Part shown: positions 27,219 through 35,716 of the stretch, piece after piece
Numbering within the stretch: the stretch's first letter is position 1
How the letters are laid out: each line of letters starts with the position of its first letter
NCBI GenBank assembly: GCA_016791265.1
Contig: JAEUMY010000007.1
Span: 124,001-188,000 of the forward strand
Direction of reading: 5' to 3'
Length of the DNA: 64,000 bases
Origin: Betaproteobacteria bacterium
GTDB taxonomy: Bacteria; Pseudomonadota; Gammaproteobacteria; Burkholderiales; Usitatibacteraceae
Notes under the pieces: generated by a model
Databases searched by the model: none
The model's input: the letters and a program-made list of their open reading frames with translations, nothing else
What the model was told of the DNA's origin: nothing
Translations under genes and position numbers: made by a program

Positions 27219-27947
27219 ATGAGAAAAGCCATCTGGATTCTGTTTGCCGTATTCGCGCTGCTGTGGACATTGCTCGCCTGGACCGCCTCCGGGCTGGCGC
27301 GCTGGACAGCCGATGCCATTGCCAGCGAGCAGATGGCGCAATCAGCACGCCAGCTTGCTCAATCGACGGCCAGCGCCGCGCGTTCGCTCACCCAGTCCGT
27401 CGCCGAGGCCACCGACAAGGCGGCAGAGCGCGCCGCCACCACGACCCCGCCCACGGGCGATCCAGCCGCTGCGCCCGCGCAGCAATCCGTTGAGGCGGCA
27501 AAGAGCGCGGCTGCTGCAGCGGCCTCTGCCGCATCGAATCTCCCTCCCCTCCCGCCGTGGGTCGACCAGTGGCTCGGCCCCGAGTGGGCGCTATGGCTAC
27601 GCGATCAGGTGAAGCAATCGAGCGGCGCCACAGCCCAGAGCGCGCAGGCCGCGAGTGCCGCCGCAGCCGCCTCCGGCAGCGCCGCCCAGAAAGCCACCCA
27701 AGACGCCACCCAGGCCGCTGCGGACGCGCTCAAGCGTTCCGCCGATTCGCTGGCTGCGCAGGCAGGCTTGCCGGCGGGCGCCGCGGTTTCCAACATTGCG
27801 CCCTGGCTCGCCAAGGCGGTCGGCTGGCTGGTGCCGCTGGTGTGGTTCATCTGGGGCATCGGGCTGGTGATCGCGCTCGTCGTGACCTTCGTGGCCCAGT
27901 GGGTGGTGGGGCAGTTTTTCGTGAGGGCGCCCCAAGCGCGTGCATGA
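27219..27947 (+). CDS. Ala-rich membrane protein of unknown function
   Basis: GAGGA upstream supports the ATG at 27219, giving 242 residues. One hydrophobic helix lies at 2-26 (WILFAVFALLWTLLAW) and a second at about 205-232 (VPLVWFIWGIGLVIALVV). The roughly 180 residues between them are dominated by Ala, Ser, Gln and Thr, with a PPLPPWVDQWLGPEWALWLR patch near 110. The Ala/Gln composition suggests extended helices between two membrane anchors. I recognise no family and assign no function. Confidence 0.7.
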   Translation: MRKAIWILFAVFALLWTLLAWTASGLARWTADAIASEQMAQSARQLAQSTASAARSLTQSVAEATDKAAERAATTTPPTGDPAAAPAQQSVEAAKSAAAAAASAASNLPPLPPWVDQWLGPEWALWLRDQVKQSSGATAQSAQAASAAAAASGSAAQKATQDATQAAADALKRSADSLAAQAGLPAGAAVSNIAPWLAKAVGWLVPLVWFIWGIGLVIALVVTFVAQWVVGQFFVRAPQARA

Positions 27948-28030
27948 GCGGCCGGGTTTAGCGAACGCGGTTGAGATGGCGCATGCGCGGTCGCGCTGAA
28001 AAACGTGTGGTCGGTCCCCTATTGTTCTAG

Positions 28031-28240
28031 GGCCTGTTCATCCTCAAAGGTGTTGGGGGCGTGCGTGCCATGGCCGTTGTGAAAGGCCACCTGCGGAAGG
28101 GCGATAACGAGATCGTGAACAAGTAGATCGCCCCCGAGAACGCGTACAACGACATCAAGGACCTGATCATCGCCATCCAAGCGGACAAGAAGGAAGAGTC
28201 GAGGAAAGAGGTCAGGAAAGACGAAAGGAAGAAGCCCTGA
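28031..28240 (+). pseudogene. Decayed paralogue of the ComEA-like HhH gene
   Basis: Translation from 28031 gives ILKGVGGVRAMAVVKG, then an in-frame TAG at 28124-28126, then IAPENAYNDIKDLIIAIQ and a Lys/Glu-rich end at the TGA 28238-28240. This parallels the functional gene at 26592 (LKGIGDVRAKAIVKG and IVPENVYNDIKDLIIAKQ) residue by residue. The signal peptide and first part of the HhH are missing, and another stop (28028-28030) precedes the fragment. The 429 bp between 27947 and 28377 hold nothing else I can support. Confidence 0.85.
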
Positions 28241-28376
28241 TGACCGGATCTCAGCACGCCGAAGCCCCGCCTGCTTGAGGTTTTTTTCTTTGTCCATACG
28301 GCCTGTCTGATCGCTCGGATAGGATGAGCTGCACCGCCTATTTCGGCATCGATGTCCTGTCTTCTCAGGCGGTCGG

Positions 28377-31211
28377 TCATTCCCCAGAGACGACCTCGGT
28401 GTTGGGGTGTGTGACAAAGCGCTCGATAAATCGCGGAAACTCCTCCGCTGCCACCGGACGGCTGTACAGATAGCCCTGCAGCTCGTCACACAGAAGTTCG
28501 CGAAGAATGGTGGTTTGGGCGTCTCGCTCGACGCCCTCGGCGACCACCCGTTTTCCGGTGGCATGGGCCATGGAGATGATGGCCGCGACAAATGCTCGGC
28601 CCTCTGGTGATCTGTCCACGTCGTCTATGAATGTGCGGTCGATCTTCACAACGTCTACCGGCAGTCTCTTGAGGTACGCCATGGACGAATACCCCGTGCC
28701 AAAGTCGTCCAGCGCGATGGTGCAGCCCAGTTCAGAAAGCAGCGTGAGTTTGCTCAAGAGCAAATCGGTCTGTTCCAGCATGACTGTCTCGGTGATCTCC
28801 AGTTCAATGGACGTGGCAAGGCCATGGTTCAGCACGCACGCACGAACGTGACTGACAAAGTCCGCGTCGCGGAACTGCTTGGCTGACACATTGACCGAAA
28901 TGCGCTCCAGTCTCAGACCTGCCGCGCGCCATCGCAGTATCTGACGGCAGGCCTCTTCGACGACCCAGCGCCCGATGATGTTGATCAGCGCTCCTTCCTC
29001 GGCGATCTCGATGAACTCGCCCGGCGGCAGCAGCCCGCGAGTGGGATGTCTCCAGCGAAGCAGCGCTTCGCACCCGGTTACCTGGCCACTTTTCAGCGAC
29101 ACCCTCGGCTGATAGTAGAGTTCGAACTCGCCCTGCTCGACCCCTCTGCGCAGCTCGCGGTCGAGCGCCAGACGCGCAACCATCTCGGCATTCATGCGCT
29201 CCTCGAAGTAGAGCGCTTGTCCGCGCCCGGAAGATTTCGCCCGATACATCGCGGTGTCAGCCTGTTTCAGAAGCACCTCCGCGCTATCGCCGTCTTCGGG
29301 AAAGATCGCGATCCCGATCGTCGCGGAAAGGTAGCATGCGCTGCCACCCACGAAGAAAGGCTGGCTGAGTTTGTGGATGATGTTCTCCGCGACGCGGAGC
29401 GCATCCCGCTGCTCGCTGATCTCGCACAGCATGACCGTGAATTCATCTCCACCGTGACGGGAAACGGTGTCACTTTCACGAATTGTCGATCTGATTCGCG
29501 ACGCCGCCTCGCACAACAACATGTCGCCGGCGCTGTGACCCAACGTGTCATTGACTGACTTGAAGCGATCAAGATCAACGAACAGGACGGCCAGCGCTCG
29601 GCTTTCCCGGCGACCGCGCACGATTTCCTGGTGCAGGCGATCATTGAACAGGCTCCTGTTCGGCAGGCCGGTCAAGATATCGAAGTGTGCGCGCTTGAAG
29701 AGCTCCTCCTCGCGCCAAGCCGACGCGATGGCGATGGCCAGCCGGCTCGCAATGTCGCGGAGTATCAGATGGTCTTCTTCCCTGAGCTTGGGGGCGTCAC
29801 TGACATGATTGACCAGCAACCATCCGAACACCGCTTCCCCCCAAGTCAGGGGCAGCGCGTGAGTGGCTGACGAGACGTTGGCGACCGCGTCCCCTGGAAG
29901 ACCGGCCTTTGCATCGACCGGCTGCTCGGTTCGGTCTTGGTGAGAGGGGATGTCCGGCCACGCGGTAGCGGGTATGTCGATGGCCGCCTCGCTCAGCACC
30001 GGACCGCCCTCGTTTTGGTTCGCATCCATCCGATAGACGCGTCCAATCAGTGGGTTGTCACGGTCCAACAGTACCGCGCTTAGCTCGGCTGAGGGCATGA
30101 GCTGACTCGCACCGCTCAGCGTGGACTTGATGATTTCGCGCAGCGCGTTGCGCTCGAGAATCAGTCGATCGATCTCACCGTGGATACGCAAGACCTGGAA
30201 CTGCTTCCCCAGATGAATCGACATGGCGTTGAATGCGCGCGCCAGCTCTCCAAATTCATCGTTGGAGTCGACCTTCGCGCGAGCGGAAAAGTCAACTTCA
30301 CTGATGCGGCGCGTTGCCGCTGTCAGATTCTCAAGCGGAATCAGCATGGCTCGGATTTGCCGAACGGACAGCCACGCCACGAGCAGGAGAGCCAGTAGCA
30401 CAACGGGGAAGAAAGTGCCGCGAAATGCCGTCGCCGCCGCAAGAACATCGCCTTCAGGCATGGAAACGACGAAATACCAGTCGGGTCTGCCAAAGTCATT
30501 GTGCATGAATTGCGCCCAGACCCGGCCTCGATAGGCGACATCGTTTCTGGTCCAGAACACCTCGCGCAAGTCATTGCCCGGTTCGATGCGTGACAAGCGC
30601 GCGGGCAAATCAAGCGCCTCGCCGCCCGGGCAGTACAGCAGCGCGAGGCTCTGACGTTCAGCGACGCACACAATCATTCCGGCTTTTCGTTCTTCCTCGT
30701 CGCCCCAGACATACTGGGCATCGAGCTGACCAACCAGGAGGGTCGCGCGCCCATCGCTCACAAATTGGCGCACCAGGTACATGCCACCGTCGCCTAGATG
30801 CTGAATCTTCGCGCTGTCGTTCGAGACCAATCGGCGACTGTCGTCAAGAATTCTCCTGCTTTCAGATGAAAGTGCGCCCACGATGAGATTGACCTCGCCG
30901 CCAGCGTCCACCTTGGCGAGAAATTTGAATCCTCTCGCGCTCAAGTGGGGCGGCATTGACGAGGCGGAGGGATGTGCGGCCATGAGGGTCGCGACATCAC
31001 GGGCGGTCAGAAGCCGGTCGAAGACACCCGTCGCATAGGTTTTCGCGTCACTCGCGAGACGGGCGGTGGCCTGATCCAGCAACAAGTTGCGAACCTGTGT
31101 GAGGGAGAGCAGCGCCATGGCGGCGAGTGGTACCAGAGATGTCACCGCGAACAGCAATAGCGCCCGCTTGCCGACACGGCTCTGAAACGCCTTGGGTGCC
31201 GCAAAAATCAA
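28377..31211 (-). CDS. Membrane sensor GGDEF-EAL cyclic-di-GMP protein
   Basis: This 944-residue protein has several domains in order: a transmembrane helix at about 17-38, a periplasmic region like dCache at 40-265, a second helix at 268-288, HAMP to about 345, and a GAF-like domain at 350-500. GGDEF follows with RHGGDEF near residue 585, then EAL with CEALLRWRHP near 715 and later ITETVMLE and DDFGTGYSSM. Both catalytic motifs look intact, so it could make and break c-di-GMP. Its ATG overlaps the end of a pseudopilin gene, suggesting a link to pili or secretion. Confidence 0.92.
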   Translation of the reverse strand: MIFAAPKAFQSRVGKRALLLFAVTSLVPLAAMALLSLTQVRNLLLDQATARLASDAKTYATGVFDRLLTARDVATLMAAHPSASSMPPHLSARGFKFLAKVDAGGEVNLIVGALSSESRRILDDSRRLVSNDSAKIQHLGDGGMYLVRQFVSDGRATLLVGQLDAQYVWGDEEERKAGMIVCVAERQSLALLYCPGGEALDLPARLSRIEPGNDLREVFWTRNDVAYRGRVWAQFMHNDFGRPDWYFVVSMPEGDVLAAATAFRGTFFPVVLLALLLVAWLSVRQIRAMLIPLENLTAATRRISEVDFSARAKVDSNDEFGELARAFNAMSIHLGKQFQVLRIHGEIDRLILERNALREIIKSTLSGASQLMPSAELSAVLLDRDNPLIGRVYRMDANQNEGGPVLSEAAIDIPATAWPDIPSHQDRTEQPVDAKAGLPGDAVANVSSATHALPLTWGEAVFGWLLVNHVSDAPKLREEDHLILRDIASRLAIAIASAWREEELFKRAHFDILTGLPNRSLFNDRLHQEIVRGRRESRALAVLFVDLDRFKSVNDTLGHSAGDMLLCEAASRIRSTIRESDTVSRHGGDEFTVMLCEISEQRDALRVAENIIHKLSQPFFVGGSACYLSATIGIAIFPEDGDSAEVLLKQADTAMYRAKSSGRGQALYFEERMNAEMVARLALDRELRRGVEQGEFELYYQPRVSLKSGQVTGCEALLRWRHPTRGLLPPGEFIEIAEEGALINIIGRWVVEEACRQILRWRAAGLRLERISVNVSAKQFRDADFVSHVRACVLNHGLATSIELEITETVMLEQTDLLLSKLTLLSELGCTIALDDFGTGYSSMAYLKRLPVDVVKIDRTFIDDVDRSPEGRAFVAAIISMAHATGKRVVAEGVERDAQTTILRELLCDELQGYLYSRPVAAEEFPRFIERFVTHPNTEVVSGE

Positions 31212-31720
31212 GGATTGAATTCCCGGGCCAATCCCACAAAGCGGCCATCGCGCGCACGAATCACGTCATCTTCACTGACCTTCGCCGATAGCGGCGGCTT
31301 GCTCGCACCATCCTTGCCCAGGCTATACAGATCAAAGTCGGAATTGAGGGGATTCAGCTTCTTGTCTTTGCGCGCATCTCCCTTGCCCTTTGCCGACGCC
31401 AGATTTGTGTACACATAGGGGCGGCCCCACGGGTCAAGCTTGCCCCCCAGGCGCACGTCGCCGAGCGTTTCGGGGAACACTCTGTTATCGAGCATGTACC
31501 CAGTGATCAGCACCCCCATGGCGCTGATGTCAGTCGCCGCCTGCTTGACCAGCGCGCGTTCCTTGTAGTCCTGATACTTCGGGATCGCGATCACGGCGAG
31601 CAAGCCGACGATAGCGAGCGTGATGCCCACTTCGATCAACGTGAATGCCCGTTGCGCGGATATCGAACGGCCTTCGCCAAGACGGGCAGGGTGCTGCGCA
31701 GCGCAATGTCGCGTACTCAT
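31208..31720 (-). CDS. Type II secretion GspG-like pseudopilin
   Basis: This 170-residue protein has the prepilin N-terminus AFTLIEVGITLAIVGLLAVI from about residue 25, after a basic leader (GRSISAQR). The residue before the Phe is Ala, not the usual Gly, so processing by PilD is plausible but not certain. The C-terminal DPWGRPYVYTNL and FDLYSLGKDGA are typical of GspG major pseudopilins. It overlaps the GGDEF-EAL gene by ATGA. No other secretion genes are nearby. The upstream 255 bp hold no further gene I can support. Confidence 0.84.
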   Translation of the reverse strand: MSTRHCAAQHPARLGEGRSISAQRAFTLIEVGITLAIVGLLAVIAIPKYQDYKERALVKQAATDISAMGVLITGYMLDNRVFPETLGDVRLGGKLDPWGRPYVYTNLASAKGKGDARKDKKLNPLNSDFDLYSLGKDGASKPPLSAKVSEDDVIRARDGRFVGLAREFNP

Positions 31721-31975
31721 GACCGATCGTTCGCTTTTCCATCCCAGACGGCCCGCCGCACGCCATGGTCAGGGCGCGATTGGCAATTCGGCACTGTTGT
31801 CGCACCCTGCTGTCGGGGCGCTTTGATCCGACAGGATAGTATTCCTGTAGCAACACTGCAATGAACGCTTGGCGTGCAAGTCACCCGTACTTGCGATGCG
31901 CCTTGCGCCTCGCGGCCATTAAAGCTCCAAGGCGCACGCAATGGTATCGACCGATACCCCTGCCGGGTCCATGCC

Positions 31976-32392
31976 CTAAAACGGCTTCACCACCACCAGA
32001 ATCACGATCCCGATCAGGCACGGCAGCGCCGGAATCTCGTTCAGCCAGCGATAGAACACGTGGCTGTGGCGGTTCTTGTCTTCGGCGAAATCCTTGATGA
32101 GCGCGCCGAGATAGAAGTGGTGTGCGACGAGGATGGCGACGAGCAGCAGCTTGGCGTGCAGCCAGCCGCCGCGGAAGCCGTAGCCCAGCCACAGCCAGGT
32201 GCCCAGACCTAGCGTCAGGACCATGCAGGGTGTCATGATGCCGCGATAGAGCTTGCGCTCCATGACTTTGAAGCGCTCCTTGCTCACCGTGTCCTCGGCT
32301 TGCGCGTGATAGACGAAGAGGCGCGGCAGGTAGAAGAGGCCGGCGAACCAGGCGACCATGAAGATGATGTGGGCGGATTTGATGTAGAGCAT
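31976..32392 (-). CDS. hemJ: Protoporphyrinogen oxidase HemJ (CopD-like membrane protein)
   Basis: This 138-residue protein with four membrane helices matches UPF0093/HemJ. It begins MLYIKSAHIIFMVAWFAGLF with the conserved His8, followed by PRLFVYHAQ. ERKLYRGIMTPCMVLTLGLG and GGWLHAKLLLVAILVAHH carry the other conserved His and Lys residues. HemJ oxidises protoporphyrinogen IX in heme synthesis in bacteria lacking HemG/HemY. It is divergent from the DsbD-type gene across a G-rich repeat. Confidence 0.9.
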   Translation of the reverse strand: MLYIKSAHIIFMVAWFAGLFYLPRLFVYHAQAEDTVSKERFKVMERKLYRGIMTPCMVLTLGLGTWLWLGYGFRGGWLHAKLLLVAILVAHHFYLGALIKDFAEDKNRHSHVFYRWLNEIPALPCLIGIVILVVVKPF

Positions 32393-32439
32393 GGGGGCTG
32401 GGGACTGGGAGGCTGGGGGCTGGGGGCTGGGGGCTGGGT
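32393..32439. repeat. GGGGGCT tandem G-rich tract upstream of hemJ
   Basis: At least six G-runs of three to five separated by CT or ACT occur on the plus strand, beginning directly before the hemJ start codon. The pattern could fold as a G-quadruplex. Confidence 0.75.
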
Positions 32440-32539
32440 AGGAGCGTAAACTGGCGAGCTTTGGCGCGACTGAATCATCCGCTGTCGCGAACTCTCTCGG
32501 TTGCGCCGGCTCAAACCACTCTTTGCCCGCATTCTACTG

Positions 32540-34723
32540 ATGTCCTCTCTCTCTTCCCGACTCTTCCTTGCCCTCGTCCTGATCGCGGTCTCTCTGCGAA
32601 TATTCGCCCAGCCGGTCAAGACCGAGCATGTGCTGGCCGAGCTCATCGCCGAGCCCACCTCGGTGCAACCGGGCAAGCCGTTCACGGTGGCGCTGCGCAT
32701 CCAGCACGCGCCACACTGGCACACCTACTGGCGCAATCCGGGCGACTCGGGGCTACCCACCAAGATCCAGTGGCAACTTCCAGCGGGCTACACCGCCGGC
32801 TCCATCCAGTGGCCGTACCCGAAGCGCCTGCCGCTGGGACCGTTGACCAATTTCGGCTATGAAAACGAACTGCTGCTGCTGACCGACATCACACCGCCCG
32901 CCAATGCCAGCGGCAACGTGACCTTGAAGGCCAAGGCCGACTGGCTGGTGTGCAAGGACATCTGCATTCCCGAAGGCGGCAACTTCAACCTGACTTTGCC
33001 GGTGGCGAACGAGCCGGGGCCGGCTTCGTCATGGGCGTCGGTGTTCAAGCTGACGCGCGCGCAGTTGCCGGTCACAGCGAAGGCTTGGGAGACCAGGTCA
33101 GTGGTCGATGGCGGCGCGGTGAAGGTCACTGTGACGCCGAAGGCCGGGACCGCGCATCAGCCCAAGGGATTGTTCTTCTATCCCTACCTGGAAGGCTCGA
33201 TTGAAAACGCGAAGGCGCAACCTGTCGCGGCGAAGGCTGGCGGCAGCGAGCTGACCGTGACGCTCATGCCGCCCGTGCCGGCGGGGCTGAAGACCCTACC
33301 CGGGATTCTCGTGTCCGAAAACGGCTGGGGCGAAGGATCGGCCAAGGCGATCATGGTGGGTGAAGACCCTGGCCAATCCACGGCCATCCCGACTGCGTTC
33401 GGCGGTGGCGCGACAACTGGCGGCGGATCGGGCAACGCCGCAAGTGTGGCGCCGAACGCCCCTGCTGCCACCTCCAACCTCACGTTCTGGGCGGCGCTGG
33501 CCTTCGCCTTCATCGGCGGCTTGATCCTGAATCTCATGCCGTGCGTGTTTCCCGTGCTGGGCATCAAGGTCATGGGCTTCGTGCAAAACGCGCACGAGGA
33601 CAACGCCATCCTCAAGAAGCAGGGACTCACCTTTCTCATCGGCGTGGTGGTGTCGTTCTGGGTGCTGGCGGGCATTCTGCTGGCGCTGCGTGCCGGCGGC
33701 GAAGCGCTGGGCTGGGGCTTCCAATTGCAGTCGCCGCTATTCGTGACGGCACTCGCCATTCTCTTCATGCTGATGGCGCTGAATCTGTTTGGCGTGTTTG
33801 AAATCGGCCTGGGTCTGCAAAGCGCGGCGGGCAACGTCAGCGGCAAAGGCATTTACGGCGAAGCGTTCCTGTCCGGTGTGCTGGCAGCCGTCGTTGCAAC
33901 GCCTTGCACCGCGCCGTTCATGGGCGCGGCGCTGGGCTTCACGTTGTCGCAGCCCGCGCACATCGCCATTCTCGTGTTCACCGCGCTGGCGTTGGGCATG
34001 GCGGCACCGGTCACGCTGCTCTCCGTCTTCCCGGCCGGTCTGAAATGGCTGCCCAAGCCGGGCGCGTGGATGGCGACGTTCAAGCAGTTCATGGCCTTTC
34101 CCCTCCTCGCCACTGTGGTGTGGCTGGTGTGGGTGCTGGGCACGCAACAAGGCAACACCGGCGTGATGCAACTGTTGGGCGGATTGCTGCTGATCGCGAT
34201 GGCAGCTTGGGCCTACGGCAGATGGGGCATGCAAGGCGGGAAGCTGGCGACGGCTGCCAGCGTTGCATTGCTGGCGGGCGGCATCGCCTTCGCCTGGCCC
34301 GGCGCTCCCGCTGATGCGAATATTCGCGCCGCAGACGGCACCCCCCAACCGGGCAAATTGCCTTGGCAGCCTTGGTCGCAGGAGAGAGTCGCGCAACTTC
34401 GCAGCGAAGGCAAAGCCGTATTCGTCGACTTCACCGCGAGCTGGTGCATCACCTGTCAGGTCAACAAACGTCTGGCGCTGCATGACGAGGCGGTGGTGAA
34501 GCGCTTCGCCGAAGCGGGCGTGGTGCCGTTGATGGCGGATTGGACGCGGCAGGACCCGGCCATCACCGCGGCGTTGGCCCAGTTCGGTCGCAATGCGGTG
34601 CCGCTTTATGTGATGTATCCGCCGTCCGGCGAGCCCATCGTGCTGCCCGAGGTGCTGACGGCATCACTGATGCTTGCCGAGCTGGACAAGGTCGGCCCGC
34701 CCGACCGGCAGGCAGCCCGTTGA
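32540..34723 (+). CDS. dsbD: DsbD/ScsB-type thiol:disulfide interchange protein
   Basis: From the ATG at 32540 the protein has 727 residues. It has a signal peptide (ending SLRIFAQ) and a periplasmic alpha domain whose CKDIC motif near 138 is more like ScsB than E. coli DsbD. Eight or so membrane helices span about 315-590 with NLMPCVFPVLGIK and ATPCTAPFMGAALG carrying the electron-relay Cys pair. A thioredoxin gamma domain with WCITCQVNK lies near 634. It passes electrons from cytoplasmic thioredoxin to periplasmic proteins. Two palindrome copies lie inside. The thioredoxin-like gene downstream is a likely partner. Confidence 0.92.
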   Translation: MSSLSSRLFLALVLIAVSLRIFAQPVKTEHVLAELIAEPTSVQPGKPFTVALRIQHAPHWHTYWRNPGDSGLPTKIQWQLPAGYTAGSIQWPYPKRLPLGPLTNFGYENELLLLTDITPPANASGNVTLKAKADWLVCKDICIPEGGNFNLTLPVANEPGPASSWASVFKLTRAQLPVTAKAWETRSVVDGGAVKVTVTPKAGTAHQPKGLFFYPYLEGSIENAKAQPVAAKAGGSELTVTLMPPVPAGLKTLPGILVSENGWGEGSAKAIMVGEDPGQSTAIPTAFGGGATTGGGSGNAASVAPNAPAATSNLTFWAALAFAFIGGLILNLMPCVFPVLGIKVMGFVQNAHEDNAILKKQGLTFLIGVVVSFWVLAGILLALRAGGEALGWGFQLQSPLFVTALAILFMLMALNLFGVFEIGLGLQSAAGNVSGKGIYGEAFLSGVLAAVVATPCTAPFMGAALGFTLSQPAHIAILVFTALALGMAAPVTLLSVFPAGLKWLPKPGAWMATFKQFMAFPLLATVVWLVWVLGTQQGNTGVMQLLGGLLLIAMAAWAYGRWGMQGGKLATAASVALLAGGIAFAWPGAPADANIRAADGTPQPGKLPWQPWSQERVAQLRSEGKAVFVDFTASWCITCQVNKRLALHDEAVVKRFAEAGVVPLMADWTRQDPAITAALAQFGRNAVPLYVMYPPSGEPIVLPEVLTASLMLAELDKVGPPDRQAAR
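32596..32607. repeat. GCGAATATTCGC palindrome in the dsbD signal peptide
   Basis: Perfect copy read as Arg-Ile-Phe-Ala, exactly at the predicted signal-peptidase cleavage site (RIFA|Q). Confidence 0.95.
34316..34327. repeat. GCGAATATTCGC palindrome in dsbD, linker before the thioredoxin domain
   Basis: Perfect copy read as Ala-Asn-Ile-Arg in the periplasmic linker after the last membrane helix. Confidence 0.95.
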
Positions 34724-34808
34724 CCGGGAACCTGCCGGCCATTCGCCAGTCTCAAGGCTCTGAATTTCGTTTGCCGCTTCAACCTACCAATCCAATCACG
34801 GAGGACCC

Positions 34809-35423
34809 ATGAAACAGGTATTGCTCGCATCTCTCGTCGCCGCCACCGTCTCGTTCGTCATGGTTGACGCCGCAAGCGCCGCCACCATCGGCCAGCCGGC
34901 CCCCGCCTTCTCGCTGAAAGATACCAACGGCAAGACGGTGAACTTGGCTGACTACAAGGGCAAGACTGTCGTGCTGGAGTGGCACAACCCGGCCTGCCCC
35001 TTTGTCGTGAAGCACTATGACACCTCCAACATGCAGGGCCTGCAATCGAAATACGGCAAGGATGGCGTGGTGTGGCTCTCGGTCAACTCGACCGAGACTG
35101 GCCATCAGGATTACAAGAAGCCCGACGCGCTGAACGTGTACCTGAAGGCTCAGAATGCCGCGCCAGCCGCGTATCTCATGGATGAGAGCGGCGCCACAGG
35201 CAAGGCCTATGCCGCCAAGACCACACCGCACATGTATGTCATCAATCCGCAAGGAACGCTGGTGTATGCTGGCGGCATCGATGACAAGCGCTCATCGAAG
35301 AAGGAAGACGTGGCGACCGCCAAGAACTTCGTGTCCGCCGCGCTGGACGAATTGAAGGCCGGCAAGCCCATCACCACCGCCACCTCGGCGCCGTATGGCT
35401 GCAGCATCAAGTACAAGTCCTGA
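34809..35423 (+). CDS. Periplasmic thioredoxin-like/redoxin protein
   Basis: GGAGGA precedes the ATG. The 204-residue protein has a signal peptide ending DAASAA, then an AhpC/TSA-type fold: IGQPAPAFSLKDTNGK near 27-42, LEWHNPACPFVVKHY with Cys63, and TPHMYVINPQGTLVYAG near 139. Only one Cys (ACPFV) is in the active-site position, and a second is near the C-terminus (YGCSIKYKS). This is the peroxiredoxin-like arrangement rather than CxxC thioredoxin. Encoded 85 bp after the DsbD/ScsB gene, it is a plausible substrate of it. Confidence 0.88.
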   Translation: MKQVLLASLVAATVSFVMVDAASAATIGQPAPAFSLKDTNGKTVNLADYKGKTVVLEWHNPACPFVVKHYDTSNMQGLQSKYGKDGVVWLSVNSTETGHQDYKKPDALNVYLKAQNAAPAAYLMDESGATGKAYAAKTTPHMYVINPQGTLVYAGGIDDKRSSKKEDVATAKNFVSAALDELKAGKPITTATSAPYGCSIKYKS

Positions 35424-35527
35424 CGATCAAGAAAGATGGGGTGAGGCAACAGGCCTGACTCCATTGGGCGAGGAAGGACGCGGAAGATATCCGCGCTGAC
35501 CGAGCCCACCCGATAGTGAGAAGTGAG

Positions 35528-35555
35528 AAGGCCCGCCAGTTGGCGGGCCTTTTTT
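35528..35555 (+). terminator. Intrinsic terminator of the redoxin gene
   Basis: AAGGCCCGCC and GGCGGGCCTT form a 10-bp perfect stem around AGTT, followed by TTTT. A palindrome copy follows 14 bp downstream. Confidence 0.9.
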
Positions 35556-35569
35556 GCTTTTTGTTGATT

Positions 35570-35581
35570 GCGAATATTCGC
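35570..35581. repeat. GCGAATATTCGC palindrome next to a terminator
   Basis: Perfect copy with T/A flanks, the third in this window found within 20 bp of an intrinsic terminator. Confidence 0.95.
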
Positions 35582-35643
35582 AACAACACAGTTGCCGAGC
35601 AACTTCATTAAAGACTGATTTGCCGCGCTCCAAGCCGCTCGCC

Positions 35644-35679
35644 CTGAGGTATCGAAGGGCGCGTGCTTCGATACCTCAG
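35644..35679. repeat. Perfect 14-bp inverted repeat
   Basis: CTGAGGTATCGAAG and CTTCGATACCTCAG pair perfectly around an 8-base loop, followed by CACGAACGG. It lies in a gene-poor stretch and has the form of a REP-type hairpin. Confidence 0.7.
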
Positions 35680-35716
35680 CACGAACGGTGTTCAATGCCG
35701 CACTGGACGCTTGGCA

